Part shown: one piece after another, positions 22,560 through 34,252 of the stretch
Layout: every line of letters begins with the position of its first letter
Position numbering within the stretch: position 1 is the first letter of the stretch
DNA from: Glebionis coronaria
Taxonomy: Eukaryota > Streptophyta > Magnoliopsida > Asterales > Asteraceae
Length of the DNA stretch: 64,000 bases
Direction of reading: 5' to 3'
Assembly: GCA_025667525.1 (NCBI GenBank)
Contig: CM046878.1
Span: forward strand, 517,956,274 to 518,020,273
Program-made: the position numbers and the translations under genes
Notes under the pieces: generated by a model
Told to the model about the DNA's origin: nothing
Databases searched by the model: none
Seen by the model: only the letters and a program-made list of their open reading frames with translations

Positions 22560-23725
22560 GATATGAAAATAATGGAGATATGAAGGTTTGAGAGATTTTA
22601 GTAGACAAGAAATAGTAGTTACCCTGTTTGAAAGAAATAGGCGTATTTATAGGAGAGGTAAAAACATACTATTGGTTGAAAAATAAGGCTGTTATATTCA
22701 AAAAGTAGTCATCACAATCTTGAAAAATATATAAATTATCTCATACATTAATTAAAGTTACCAAATCTCTATAATTACGGCCCATATTTTCGTCAAAAAT
22801 AACAACTGGGTAGGACCCAATGTTTTTCAACGGTAAAAAAGTAAACATCAGCGTCTAACGGCTATATTCTTATCAGCGTTGAAAACTTGCCATGTCAGCG
22901 TTTAAATTGGTCTCATCAGTGTTTGGAAAGAAAACTTGTCAGCGTCCAAAAATAAAAATAATTAAAAATAAAAAGGACATTAACAAAGAAGTTTACCCTA
23001 GTGAAGATAACTCTTAGACTGAAAATGACTATAGGGTGGCAAGCACTGTCCAAGCATGCACACTTGCTTAAGCAAGACAAACATAATTGTCCTCAAGTAT
23101 CCCTTGCTAACCATAGTTCTTAACAGTGAAGTTACCTCATATAAACCCTTTGTAACTTCCCAGGTAAGCCCAATGAAAACGTCACCAAGTCTCCCAACCG
23201 ACCAAACCCAATTCTAGGCCAAAATGTCTTGGCAGCGTGCACAATATATCAACTTTGCATGCTAAAGTGCCTCACGAATTAGAAAACTAAATCGTACTCA
23301 CCAGTGGACACAATATAGAATTGTGATAAGAGTATTCTATAAATACCCAAATTCCTAAAGGTTTCCTAAACCTCCCCTTAAAATATGATATACAAAGTTG
23401 TAAAATAAAAAGTATGTGACAAAAATTTATGTCAAGATAGGAATGTAAACATTCAAACCATCATACATAAATTTTAACACATTCTTTGTAAGCTCCAAAG
23501 ATCTGTAAGCAACTCTGTATCCATTTGTACGATGCTCATAATCCCTGCATGATTAGATCAAAACTACAAAACTAACATATTACTGTCAACGGCCATTTTA
23601 ACACTTGTCAGCGTTCAAATAACCTTTGTCAGCGTTAGAAAAATAAAGTGGAAAACCTAATCTTGTACAAAGACTAATAACAGTACACATCCTGTACAAA
23701 CTATACAATGATGTCAAAAACACAT
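22560..23725 (-). other. Non-coding spacer between RNase H and the 3' ORF
   Basis: No reading frame is supportable here. The spacer carries two clusters of the GTCAGCG-type motif (22847-22944 and 23585-23634), described separately in the findings. Confidence 0.6.
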
Positions 23726-24204
23726 TTAGGTGAGATTGATCATTCCAATACTTGTTACCAAGTACTGGAACCTCCCAACATCAAAAGGTTTAGTTAAAAG
23801 ATCAGCCACATTTTCTTCTGTGTCTACCCTATCTGGATGTATTAAACCGTTTTCAAAACAATATCTTATAAAATGATGCCTAATTTCTATCTGTTTTGTT
23901 TTAGAATGATGTACATGATTCTTAATAATGCATAATGTACTGTTATTATCTACAAATATCTTGGTATGCATAAAATTATACTCATAATCCAACAAATGGT
24001 TTTGTATCCATAGAACTTGTCCACAACAAGCAGTTGCAACATATTCTGCTTCAGTTGTAGAGTTGGCCACCACTGTCTGTTTCTTGCATTGCCAAGATAT
24101 CAATCTGCTCCAAGAAATTGGCATCCACCAGTTATGGATTTTCTATCAAAATTATCACCTCCATAATCACTGTCTGAATAGCCAATAAGCTCCAATGGAG
24201 AATC
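23726..24204 (-). pseudogene. Copia RNase H, C-terminal part
   Basis: It contains 'RLISWQCKKQTVVANSTTEAEYVA' with the Glu of the active site, 'KIFVDNNSTLCIIKN', 'HIR/EIRHHFIR'-type and 'VADLLTKP' blocks, all characteristic of copia RNase H ends. Its N-terminal part is at 26039-26281, on the other side of the solo LTR. Reading directly across the insertion, after removing the solo LTR and one copy of the 5-bp duplication, restores the frame. Confidence 0.9.
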
Positions 24205-26049
24205 TTTAGTGTAGAAACTAGAAGGGGGGGGGGGGTTGAATAGTTTCTAGTTAGTTTTCAAAACATTCCGTCTTAATCCACTGTGTGCGGTTCCTTATAT
24301 CTACCCGCGGTTCCTTATCAATAAAGAACCGCCGGTCCACTTATGGAACCGCCGACAGTGGGCGATGCCATTTGTTACATGTTAAACATCAACTATCCTT
24401 TGTATCAAATTCTCGATCAAGCTTGACTAGATATGATATGTGTTTGATTGAAAGATAAATACTACAAGTAAGTAAACACACAAACACATCAAATCAAGAG
24501 TACATCAAGCAATAGTCTAAACACTAAGCACACACGTACTAAGCATAAGCTTTTCCGCAACTAGGATGTTTAGACTAAGTGATGTACACTTGACCATAAT
24601 CTAAACATGAAGCACACACGTACTAAGCCTTAGCTTTTCCGCAACTTAGATGTTTAGATTATGAGATGCACACAACACATAACAACAAGTATGCAACTAT
24701 AAATATATCTAAAAAGGTTAAGACATAAATGTAAATGAAAGTACCGACACGATGATTTATAGTGGTTCGGTCACGAAGCTCCTCTTCGCCCTACCCACTC
24801 CTCGAGTACACCTTACTCGAGAGTTACTTCACTAGTCAACAAAACTCCTTTCAAGGTGGAGAAACCCATACACGTCGCTTACACATTTCCGACACTAAGC
24901 TAGATGTCGAGTCTTAATCTTAGGTAGGACCAATCTACACAACGTTGCCCACTTCACCATTTAACGACACAAGGCTAGATGTCGAGTTCTAATCGAAAGC
25001 TAGAACCAATCTTCACGACTCTTCACTTTGAAGCTAAGTGAGAACTTCGCACAACACAACTACTAATCACTTTAAAGTTTAGTGAGAACTCACAAGACAC
25101 AACCACATCACTTTAGAGTTTAGTGAGAACTACCAAGACACAACCTAATCTACCCAATAGTTATGTTTTATGGCCCAACATAAGAAACCTTGTGTTTTAT
25201 GGCCTAAACACATAAACCATATAGATCTAAGCACACAACACTTAGATCTATAACTCTAACACTATATCCAAGTACTAACAAGACTTGGATCTACACAACT
25301 AACACCTAATCCAAGGATACCCATCACTTGGATATTATACCCTTACAAACATATCCAAGTGTACCCACAACTTAGATCTTCTACATATACATAGTAGGAA
25401 GACAATAATCATGACTTAATCTAGAGAGATCTTCATCATGTTATGACTCTAGACACTAACACTTCACAAGGGTGAAAGTGTTCTTCTCATTGCTCTTGAT
25501 GAGGCAAATGAGGAATGGGAAATTAGAAGGTTTTTGTGTGTTTTTTGTGCAAGTAAAATGGAAGAGAATAGTCTTCTATTTATAGCCAACTCTTGCCTTA
25601 GAGAGCACCTTTTTACCCAATGGATAAAAGAGTGGACTACCCATTGGATAAAAGAGTGGACTAACCATTGGATAAAAGGATGCACCTTATATTCTTGGAG
25701 CCAAAATTCAAAATTCAAAATTTGAATTTATTTTCTTACCTCCATCTTCTAGAAGCTTCCAGAAATCTTGAGTAAGCCTAAATCAGCTTGACTGCCCGCG
25801 GTTCTATATCTTCCTGCGGTTCGATATCACTAAGGAACCGTGTGTTCTATAAGAGAACCACACGTCCTTCTTGTCTTTCATGACGAATGTAATCTTTAAG
25901 GTGTCGAGAGAAGTATACATAAGTATGCTTGAGTGATTACGAGTACCTTACACATTTTACATTATGTATTGCGAGTTATACGTTTGTCATCACCAAAACA
26001 TGAAGGGATCATCTTGATTAAACATCGTAATGTTTGCACTAACATTTAG
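24205..26049 (-). mobile_element. Solo LTR (24210-26044) with perfect target duplication TTTAG
   Basis: The inserted segment runs TGTAGAAACTAG to GCACTAACA on the plus strand, so on its own strand it starts TGTTAGTGCAAAC and ends CTAGTTTCTACA. It is 1835 bp long and flanked on both sides by TTTAG (24205-24209 and 26045-26049). No internal region or second LTR is present, so it is a solo LTR, a relic of recombination between the two LTRs of a SIRE-type copia element. It has a 12-G run at 24224-24235 and internal duplications. One is near 24510-24670 ('CACACACGTACTAAGC..TAGCTTTTCCGCAACT'); the other is three copies of a 'TTGGATAAAAG' unit near 25618-25680. The ORFs at 25464-25725 come from that repeat. 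Confidence 0.93.
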
Positions 26050-27224
26050 GATACCATAATCCTAAAGTAGGATAACACCTAAGGTATCTAAAAATTCTTT
26101 TAACAACATGAAGATGACACTCTTTAGGAGTCACTTGATGGCGTGCACATGCAAACACAGCAAACATGATGTTAGGTCTAGAAGCTGTAAGATACATAAA
26201 TGACCCAATCATTGATCTATAATTCCTGACATCCACTTCTTTTCCATCTCTAGTCTTTCCCCAAGGGTGTTCCCTATACATGGGTGTGCTAGCCCGTTTT
26301 TCATGTGGAGAAAAACCAACTTCTTCAAGATCTCTGCAATATACTTGTCTTGAGAGATAAAAATACCATCTTCTTTTTGTTGGACTTGTAAACCTAGAAA
26401 GAAGTTCATCTCTCCAATTGCACTCATCTTGAATTTGCCTGTCATGAGCTTGGAAAAGTCTTCAATCATCTTTGGATTTGATGAACCAAAGATAATATCA
26501 TCCACATAGACCTGAACAAGTAGAAAATCCTTACCAATCTTCTTGGTAAATAAGATCTGGTCTATGGTGCCCCTCTTAAACCCAATTTCTACCAGATAGG
26601 TGGACAATGTACCATAACATGCTCTTGGGTCTTGATGAAGTCCATACATTGCTTTCTTGACTCTATACACTTTGTCTGGATGCTCTGAATCTTCAAAACC
26701 AGGAGGTTGCATCACATATACCATGCCTCAATTGTACCATATAAGAAAGCACTCTTCACATCCATCTGATAAACTATGAAACCCATGCAAGAAGCATAGG
26801 CTAGGAAAATCCTTATTGCTTCAATCCTTGCAACAGGTGCAAAAACCTCTTCATAGTCTATTCCTTCTTCTTGTGTATAGCCTTGAGCAACTAAACGTGC
26901 CTTGTTTCTGACCACAATCCCTCTTTCATCCTTCTTGTTTCTAAGAACCCAACGTGTCCTAATAGGTCTAACATACCTTGGACAATCCAAAAGGTCCCAC
27001 ACATCTTGAATGGCAAACTGGCGAAGCTCATCCTGCATTGCTTCCACCCAGCTTGGTTCTTTAAGAGCATCGAAAATTTTCTTAGGTTCCTGTTTTGATA
27101 GAAAACAAGCAAACAAACATGCATGCACAAAAAGGGGTATCTTCCTTCTTGTGTATATTGGCAATGAAACCACCTTGAGTCTGATGAGACCTCCTTGTTT
27201 GAACAGGAGTCTAAGCGTCACCAA
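26039..27224 (-). pseudogene. Copia reverse transcriptase and start of RNase H
   Basis: RT begins at about 27224 with '[12 protein letters not shown]', then '[12 protein letters not shown]', '[28 protein letters not shown]' and '[13 protein letters not shown]'. A frameshift near 26715 moves the reading to 26724-26209, which holds 'QPPGFEDSEHPDKVYRVKKAMYGL' and the catalytic 'VQVYVDDIIFGS'. A second shift near 26280 leads to 26281-26039 with 'SMIGSFMYLTASRPNIMFAV', the junction to RNase H. All catalytic blocks are recognisable but need at least two frame changes. Confidence 0.9.
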
Positions 27225-27293
27225 TTATTTAGGAATGAGGATGATTTTTGGCCACCTTTGTAAGTATTCCTCCCCCAAATAGTGTATTATCTT

Positions 27294-29128
27294 CTATATA
27301 AGATTCCATGTTGCCAATATCATCTTCATTTCCACTCCCATCCTCATTTGAATGAACCCCTTGATTAAGTATGGAAGGTTCACCATGTTCAAAAGTATGT
27401 GAAGAAAATAAATGCCCAAACATGTTATCAGCGTCTGAGTTGTCAGCGTCCGAATTGGCTTTTTCAACGCTTGAAGATGCATGCATGTTTTTATCAACTG
27501 GCTTTTCTTGTGGCCCTTCTTCCTCTTTATCAGCAGCAGAGGCTTGCACAAACATATCAGTCCGTATAGGAATGGTAACATACTCAAGTATGGGGTCTGA
27601 CTTAACTGCATGTGATCATTCTTCATTAGCACCTGTTTACCTGAAATTTCAACAATAGGTTCTTCCACAACATTTGAATCCCTTTTCACAATGTCTAGAT
27701 TAGTGACAGACATATAATTCAAGGTCCCAGATAATGGTTCCAAATCGAAGAACCAGTCCGGTCTACTTTCAGGATCACTAGGTTTACTTTCTAAAAACTT
27801 AACATGCACTTTTTCAAGAATGCATTTTTCCTTCTTGTTGTAAACCCTATACCCTTTGCTCTGCATAGAATAACCTACAAAGTATCCTTCATCACCTTTT
27901 GCATTAAACTTTCCTAGGGCATCACTAGTATCAAGGATCACTACATGACATCCAAAAGGTTTAAGAAAACCTATATTAGGTTTCCTATTCCAAAATAGCT
28001 CATAAGGGGTCTTATTGTGGATCTTGTTGCAAGGCTCTATTTTGAACATAGCAAGCTATGTTTACAGCCTCAACCTAAAAAGCAATAGGAAACTTAGCAT
28101 CTGCTACCATGGTCCTGGCTGCTTCTATAAGTGTTCTATTCTTTCTTTCAGCCACACCATTTTGTTGTGGAGTTCTAGATATGCTAAACTCCCTAGTAAT
28201 CCCTTTATCAACACAGAAGGTATCTAACAGTGTATTTCTAAACTCACCACTATTATCACTTCTAAGTATTTTAACCTCCTTACCCATTTTCTTCTCAATT
28301 TGGGTAATAAAGTTAATCAAAACTGTGGAAGTATCACCTTTTAAGGTAAAAAAAGTTAGTCCAAGTAAATCTAGAAAAATCATTAGTTATAACAAAACAG
28401 TAAGATTTACCATTTAAACTTTCTATATTAGTTAGGCCAAATAAGTCCATATGTAGCAAGTGAAGTGGTTTAGAACTGGAATGCACAATTTTAGACTTAA
28501 AAGAGACTTTACGTTGTTTGCCTTTAAGGCATGCAACACAAGAATGACCATTGTGGAAAGCCTTTAAAGGCAAACCATCAACTAGGTCATGTCTCACAAG
28601 TCTATTAATATTCTTAAATTTTATGTGTCCTAACCTTCTGTGCCATAGATTACTCTCATCTATTGAAGCTTTAGCATAAAGACATGACATATTTTTGTTC
28701 AATTTAATCACATTGAGATTAACATTATAAATGTCCTTATGCCTAGGTGTTCTATATTCAATAAACTTCTCATCAGGTACCTTAAAATCCTTACTCAACA
28801 CCAAGCATTCAGTATCAGTGAAAAGAACTTTATTTTTGTTGTCACAAACTCGTGACACACTAAACAAATTATAGTCAAGTTCTTTTACCAGAAAAATGTT
28901 TTCAAAACGTAAATTGTTGGTGATAAGAGTGCCTTTGCCAGATATTGTACCATATCCTCCTCCAGAGTACACTTTGTCACCATCTTTAATGGGGGTAAAA
29001 TCTATCAAATAATCTTCCTTCCCCGTCATGTTCCTAGAGCATCCACTGTCCCAATATCCATGATCATTGACCTGCTTTTGAATGTCCTGCACATAAAGAA
29101 AACAAATTAGTTTTCTTTGGGAACCCAA
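27294..29128 (-). pseudogene. Copia protease and integrase
   Basis: The protease core at the start of this segment has 'YWDSGCSRNMTGKEDYL', with the D-S-G active site, and a flap-like 'GTISGKGTL'. The GAG-pre-integrase/HHCC part follows ('LWHRRLGHIKFKNINRL', 'CVACLKGKQ'), then the catalytic core with 'LHMDLFGLTNI' and 'FVITNDFSRFTW'. After a frameshift near 28340-28380 come 'ILRSDNSGEF' and 'GVAERKNRTLIEAAR' with the second Asp and the Glu. The C-terminal domain (27294-28049) has 'KTPYELFWNRKPN' and 'FGCHVVILD'. Another shift separates it from the core. Confidence 0.88.
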
Positions 29129-29307
29129 GCCTGAGCAGACTTAGATTCATGTGGTTGTTCAACAAGAACATATTTAGTCCTTATGACAACCCCTTGTTCA
29201 TCCCTTTGTGACCTGAACACCCAGTTTACCCCAATTGGTTTAGTAATGACCTTTGAAAGATAATGAAATCTGTTGCAGGTCATAGAAATCCCATCAGAAT
29301 TAGGGTT

Positions 29308-31952
29308 TTAGTCTTGTTTAGGTCTCCAAGTCAAACTAGATGAAGCTTTAAACCCCTTTCCCTTAGACTGTAAATACCTATTGTTACTTGGTCTAACATA
29401 CGGTCCAACACCAATTTGTTGTGGTATTTTCATACCAAACCTAGAGCTGTCAGCGTTGGAATTGTTCCTGTCAGCGTTGAATTTTTTACTGTCAGCGTTG
29501 AAATTATTCTTGTCAGCGCCCAAATTAGGGTTTGCTACTGGAACCCATTGTCTGTTAGACCATGTGTTGGTCTTTTGAAAGGGCCTTTATCCTTGAGTAT
29601 TTGCCCCTCTAGTGAAGAAGGGAGCTGGTCTAGTGACTTGTGGGCTTGTTTGGACAAAAGGTCTGGGTTTGACCATGGTTGACCTATTGTCAACGTTGAA
29701 TTTAGAGGCACTGACACATTTATAGGCCAAGTGAGAAAAACTCCCATATGTGTAACAAGCTTTTCTAGTAATAACCTTAGGTCTAGATTGAAAGAAACCT
29801 GTCCCATTAACACTAGCTTGGATTTGTGGTGACCTAGGTTTTCTATACATTTTAGCATATTTAACACTAGGTTTTCTCTTAACTAGTGAGCTAAGGTCAA
29901 CAGGTTTTCCAGTAGTGGGGTTGGTCACAATAATGGGTGTAGGCACAAATAGACTCTCACTAAGCATCCCACCCTTAACAAACAACATAGGTATGGCCTT
30001 CTTCCACTGTTCAAGGCCAGTCACCTTCTGTTGATATTTCTCAACTAGGGAAAGAACTCTAGGTGGAGGAATAAATTCCCCTTCTTGGAGTTCTGGGATA
30101 CCAGTCCAAGAGAGATCCTTTCTATGAACACCATAGAAGTTCCCAGCAGGTGGTGGAACAACAGCATATTCATTCATCCCAATCCCAGACATGTCCCTAG
30201 GGTCTATTTGTTCACTAACACACTTTTCTAGGATTTCACTAGCTTTATCAAACTTTTCAATCTTAAGCCCTACATTTGCTTTATCTTTAATGGCTTCATC
30301 TAACTTAAGTTGCACTTCTCCTATGGATCTCATCAAAGTGTCCCTAAGTTCAACACTAACTTTACGATCATGACACAAAACATTAATTTGATCTTTTAGG
30401 TCAAATTCCATTTTCTTATATTCCTCTACAGTCTTTTAAGTTTGTGTAAGTGCCATTTTATAACTTGATAGCCTGCATTCTACATCAAACACATCTGATT
30501 ATAACTTTAAATTTTCTTTGTTAAGCTTTTCAATGTTTAATCTACACCCTTTACTACAGAAAGCATCATCATATACCTCATTATCTGATGAAGACGAGGA
30601 GTTGGCCATGACAGCAAAGTGAACTTGCTCTTCTTCTTCCTTCTCAACAATCAAAGCCTGATTCTCTTCCACATCCTTTGCCATAAAGCTCCAGTCCCAT
30701 CCAACACCATCAATGTCTTACATGGCAACCATAGCCTTTGGCTTATCATCTTCAACCTTGATGATTTGGCTTGAAGCCTTTCTAGCATCAGATCTTCTTG
30801 GAGATCTGCATTCCCTCATAAAGTGACCCATCCTATAACCTTGGATTTATCAAATCTAGATGTGTCTTTAGCATTGAAGGTCATTTTTCTTCCAAATATC
30901 CTATTCCATCTGTTGGCCCTTATACTTGCAAGTGCCATATTCCACTTGATATCCATCTCTTCCAAATTCTCATCACTGATTTGCTCAAGATCCTCATAAG
31001 TAATCAAGGAACCATTGGGCAATGCAACAATGTATGCACATACTGTATCCAAATCAATACCCGCAGGTTTAAGGTTTGGTGAGTCAACATTGTATGTGTC
31101 AGCGTCAAAATGTGAGGCACTGACAAAGGTTGATCCACCGCTGACACAAGGTGATCCAGTAACAGGATGTACATATGACTCTCTTCCATTGGTTTGAGAT
31201 TCACTATGTGAGATGAAAGCCATGTTTCTAGATGTTGACTTGCTTCCATGATCAAGTAAGATTTCACTTTCCACAATCTTTAGCTTATTGTAGACGTCAT
31301 CAAAGGTAGAACTCTTATGTGCATTGGTAGCAATGATTGACCTAGCCTCAATTTTCCACGCATCACCAAGACTTCTAAGAAAAGTAGTAATGATATCAAC
31401 ATCATCATGTTCAGTTCCCATGAAGGACAACTTGCTTGTGATGTCCAGAAGCCTCCTTCTCACCTCACTTAGCTTCTCATTGGGAAGAGCTTTAAATACA
31501 ACATAATCATGCAAAAGTTGCTTCTTCCTTTCTTTGGCGGTATCTTCATTTCCACCATAGGTGACTTGAAGAGCTGCCTAAAGTTCTTTGGCAGACTCAA
31601 AACTTCTATACTTGTGTTGATTCTTTGGACCCAAAGAGAGTTTAAGAATGCTCAAAGTTTTCATGTCATTCCTTCTAGCGGCTATATCTACAGTTGAGAT
31701 AACTCTTCCATATTCAGGTCTTTCTCTTCACTCTTCAGCAAAGGAACCATCATTGGTTCTTGCTGCAATTGCAGCAACAATCCTAGCAACTTTATTAAAT
31801 TGATTTCCAAATTCAATAATTTCCTAGAGAGTATGATCATGAATTTGAAGATATTGTTCAAAACTGAACTTCCATTGTTCAAAGTTGTCAGGGTCGAGCA
31901 TAGGGATTTTTAGGTTGTGATTTGATGAGGAAGAGGATTCTGTAGCAGACAT
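29308..31952 (-). pseudogene. Copia gag and its long linker
   Basis: An ATG at 31952 opens a frame beginning MSATESSSS, which meets TAG near 31826 where Trp is expected. The conserved gag body is at 31514-30816, with 'LSEVRRRLLDITSKL', 'SFMGTEHDDVDIITTFL' and 'LITYEDLEQISDENLEEMDIKW'. Near 30835 the reading moves to a new frame containing 'MGHFMRECRSPRRS'. The first two cysteines of the zinc knuckle are gone, apparently by a small deletion. The linker (30684-29308) is acidic then coiled-coil-like and ends in a run of Asn-Ala-Asp repeats encoded by the 21-bp motif at 29449-29518. It cannot give a working Gag. Confidence 0.8.
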
Positions 31953-32021
31953 CTTGTCTGGTTTTAGGGTTTCTGGTGTTTCTAGGGTTTACTGTTCTTT
32001 TAGATCAAAGTTCCTCAACAA

Positions 32022-32033
32022 GCTCTGATACCA
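32022..32033 (-). other. Primer-binding site of the copia element
   Basis: On the minus strand TGGTATCAGAGC lies two bases after the 5' LTR end. It is complementary to the 3' end of plant initiator methionine tRNA, the usual primer for copia and many gypsy elements. Confidence 0.92.
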
Positions 32034-32035
32034 CT

Positions 32036-32542
32036 TGTTAATCCTAAACTTAGATCAATTAGCTTTGTATTATCGAGATAAATCTAGAGTAATACGTAGA
32101 GAAACTTTGTTGTTATGAACAATCCAAGTGTTATGCGGAATTAACACTTAGAATAAAGAACAAGCAAACAGATAAACCAAACTTTCACTTTAGATTAATA
32201 ATCAAACTTGCTTTTCAATGAAAGTTGTGAAAACTGAATAATGTATATGCATTGTACTACAAACACTACGACCTCCTTTTATAACATAAAGAGTCGTGTA
32301 CAAAGGATAACCTATCAACTATTGTAGGTAAAGATAAATATAGAAAATACAATGTTGAGCATATCTTTACTTCAAATATTAAACGTGTTGACTAAGTATT
32401 CCTATCAGTGGTTGAACTTCTTCTTGTCAGCGCTTGAATATTTCTTGTCAGTGCTTGATCTGTCAGCGCTTCATTTCCACTTGTCAGCGTCCAATTTTCT
32501 CTTGTCAACGTCTGAGTGACTTAGCTCATTTTATTCCCAACA
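32036..32542 (-). repeat. 5' LTR of the copia element
   Basis: This is the 507-bp partner of 18936-19442. Within it the GTCAGCG-type motif occurs at 32405, 32426, 32447, 32462, 32483 and 32504. A TATA-like segment (TTTTATAACATAA on the plus strand, about 32277) may belong to the promoter. Confidence 0.95.
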
Positions 32543-33115
32543 AAAGCTTGTTACAAATACTGCTAAAAATGTCATCATAACCATAAGTGTTTTGCAACCT
32601 TGCAACCTAACCTTTCAACCGAACACGAGCAAAGGAGTTTACTTATACCTTGTTTCTCTTGGAAAATTTAATGATGGTAATGCTTTGGCTGATTTAGGGT
32701 AAAAAATTAATATTATGCCCTTGTCCATGTTTAAGCGATTTAGGATAGGTAATCATAAACCAATGAATATGATCATTGAGTTGGTTGATAGATCAAAAAA
32801 TGTACCCAAGGGGATTGTAGAAAACTTATTAATTAAGATGGATACATTTATTTTCCCGCATATTTTATTGTTTTAGAACTCAGGAAAATAAAATATACCC
32901 TCTAATCGTAGAAAGGCCCTTTCTTGTTACAACTCAAGCTAAAGTCGATATCTTTAGGAGGAAGATTTCGATAGGAATTGATAGTGAAACCAAAAATTTT
33001 GAAAAAGATGTTGAGCATACCTCCTATGTTAAAAATGTTTACATCATCAACGATAGTAAAGAAACTAGAAACATGGATAAAGTTGCTACTTTTGGTGGGA
33101 ATAGAGACTTGTAAG
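32543..33115 (+). pseudogene. Decayed gypsy protease fragment, right part
   Basis: Translation in shifting frames gives 'DALADLG'-like, 'INIMPLSMFKRF', 'MNMIIELVDRSKNVPKGI' and 'VENLLIKMDTFIFP' blocks, the strands of a gypsy retropepsin. Stop codons are frequent. With 18501-18935 on the far side it marks an old gypsy element into which the copia element inserted. Confidence 0.6.
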
Positions 33116-34252
33116 AAGGGGTCGAATAGTTTTTACCGATCTAATGTTTAGTAACATTCATCTAACCCCATCAAAAATTGGATCAACCTTTTCCTCAAAT
33201 CCCTTACACCACTAACCTTTCCATTGTTGCAAAGACGGGCACACAAGCATTATAATGCATCAAAACCCATCTCACAAACCCTTCAATTTTTTATAGTACA
33301 CATCAACTGAACATTTATCTTGCTTGAACCGAACAATATCATGAGCATAATGTTCTTGTAATTTCAACCACAATTTTGATGCAGAATTGATAAAATTCAG
33401 GTTGTTCCCAATTGATTCACTTGGTGTTCAAGATCCATGATATCAAGTTATCAACATATCATTGTTCCTTTCCCACTATGGTCTTAACTCAGAATCAACA
33501 TTTGGTTCTTGGTACTCACCAATGATGATCTTGTATTTGTTCTTTGCATTCAAAGCTATCATGAATGACCTCTTTCATGAACTATAGTTGTCTAATCCAG
33601 TAACTTTCTTAGAGATTAAGAGTAACCTTGGATGATCAGTATGATGGAGATAAATAGGGTGATTTGAGTTGATTTCATCAAATGTTTGTTGGAGTTCGAA
33701 GGATTATTTGGGTTTGAAGTGTTTCCGCCATTTTTTATTGGGCTAATCATTTGTAAATATATCCAACTTTAAATTTTTTCTTTTTCTGCGTAGTTAACTT
33801 TTTTGTTTTTGTTATTATAGTATCGAACTTTTGAATTTCGGTTATGTTATGTATCGGTGACTTGGTTAAACTAACAATCGGGTAAATTTTTATAGCAATG
33901 TTAGTCCTTACCGTTTGTAATTTCAATAAAAAAAAAATAGTGTTTAAAGAAGATGAATTTAAAAAAAGATTTAACTTTTTTTCGGAAAAGTTTGAACTTT
34001 TTTATTTGAATACATTTTCAAGTGATTATCTCTTTTTTATTTAAATGAAAAACAAACTCTTTTGGAGTGATTTGTTATATTTTGTGATAAAATGAATCAA
34101 GATTGGTGATTATGAGATGATTGTGAGTGTTCTGATGTGTTTTAAGGGTTTAAATGATGGTTCATGACAGTTATGGTGGTTTGAGTTTGTTATTAAAGTT
34201 GGTTGATGGTGGTTTTATCACCGGAGTGCGGCGGAAGCATGCTATGATATCA
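33116..34252. other. No gene recognised
   Basis: This AT-rich sequence has no open frame of note. At 33113-33135 AGAAGGGGTCGAATAG resembles the end of the solo LTR at 24220-24243, so a decayed LTR may begin here, but I cannot follow it further. Numerous short T and A runs follow. Confidence 0.4.

Larger units (their letters stand above)
18936..32542 (-). mobile_element. Full-length Ty1/copia (SIRE-like) retrotransposon, 13.6 kb with a nested insertion
   Basis: Two 507-bp LTRs (18936-19442 and 32036-32542) enclose, on the minus strand and in order, a tRNA-Met-type primer-binding site, gag, protease, integrase, RT, RNase H and a large extra 3' ORF, then a polypurine tract. By eye the LTRs differ at about 19 positions, so insertion is moderately recent. 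The flanking 5-mers are AAACC (left) and AAAGC (right), a target duplication with one change. All long genes carry stops or frameshifts, so this copy is inactive on its own. A 1835-bp solo LTR of another family interrupts the RNase H gene. Confidence 0.95.

Noticed and set aside
25464..25725. Overlapping ORFs on both strands
   Set aside because: They arise from three copies of a TTGGATAAAAG unit in the solo LTR; no protein family features.
29449..29520. CRISPR-like evenly spaced short repeats (21-bp period)
   Set aside because: Repeats are 7-10 bp with degenerate intervals, lie inside a reading frame of a plant retroelement, and no cas genes or leader exist.
32022..32033. tRNA gene
   Set aside because: The TGGTATCAGAGC sites here, at 61689 and at 63942 are retroelement primer-binding sites; no cloverleaf surrounds them.
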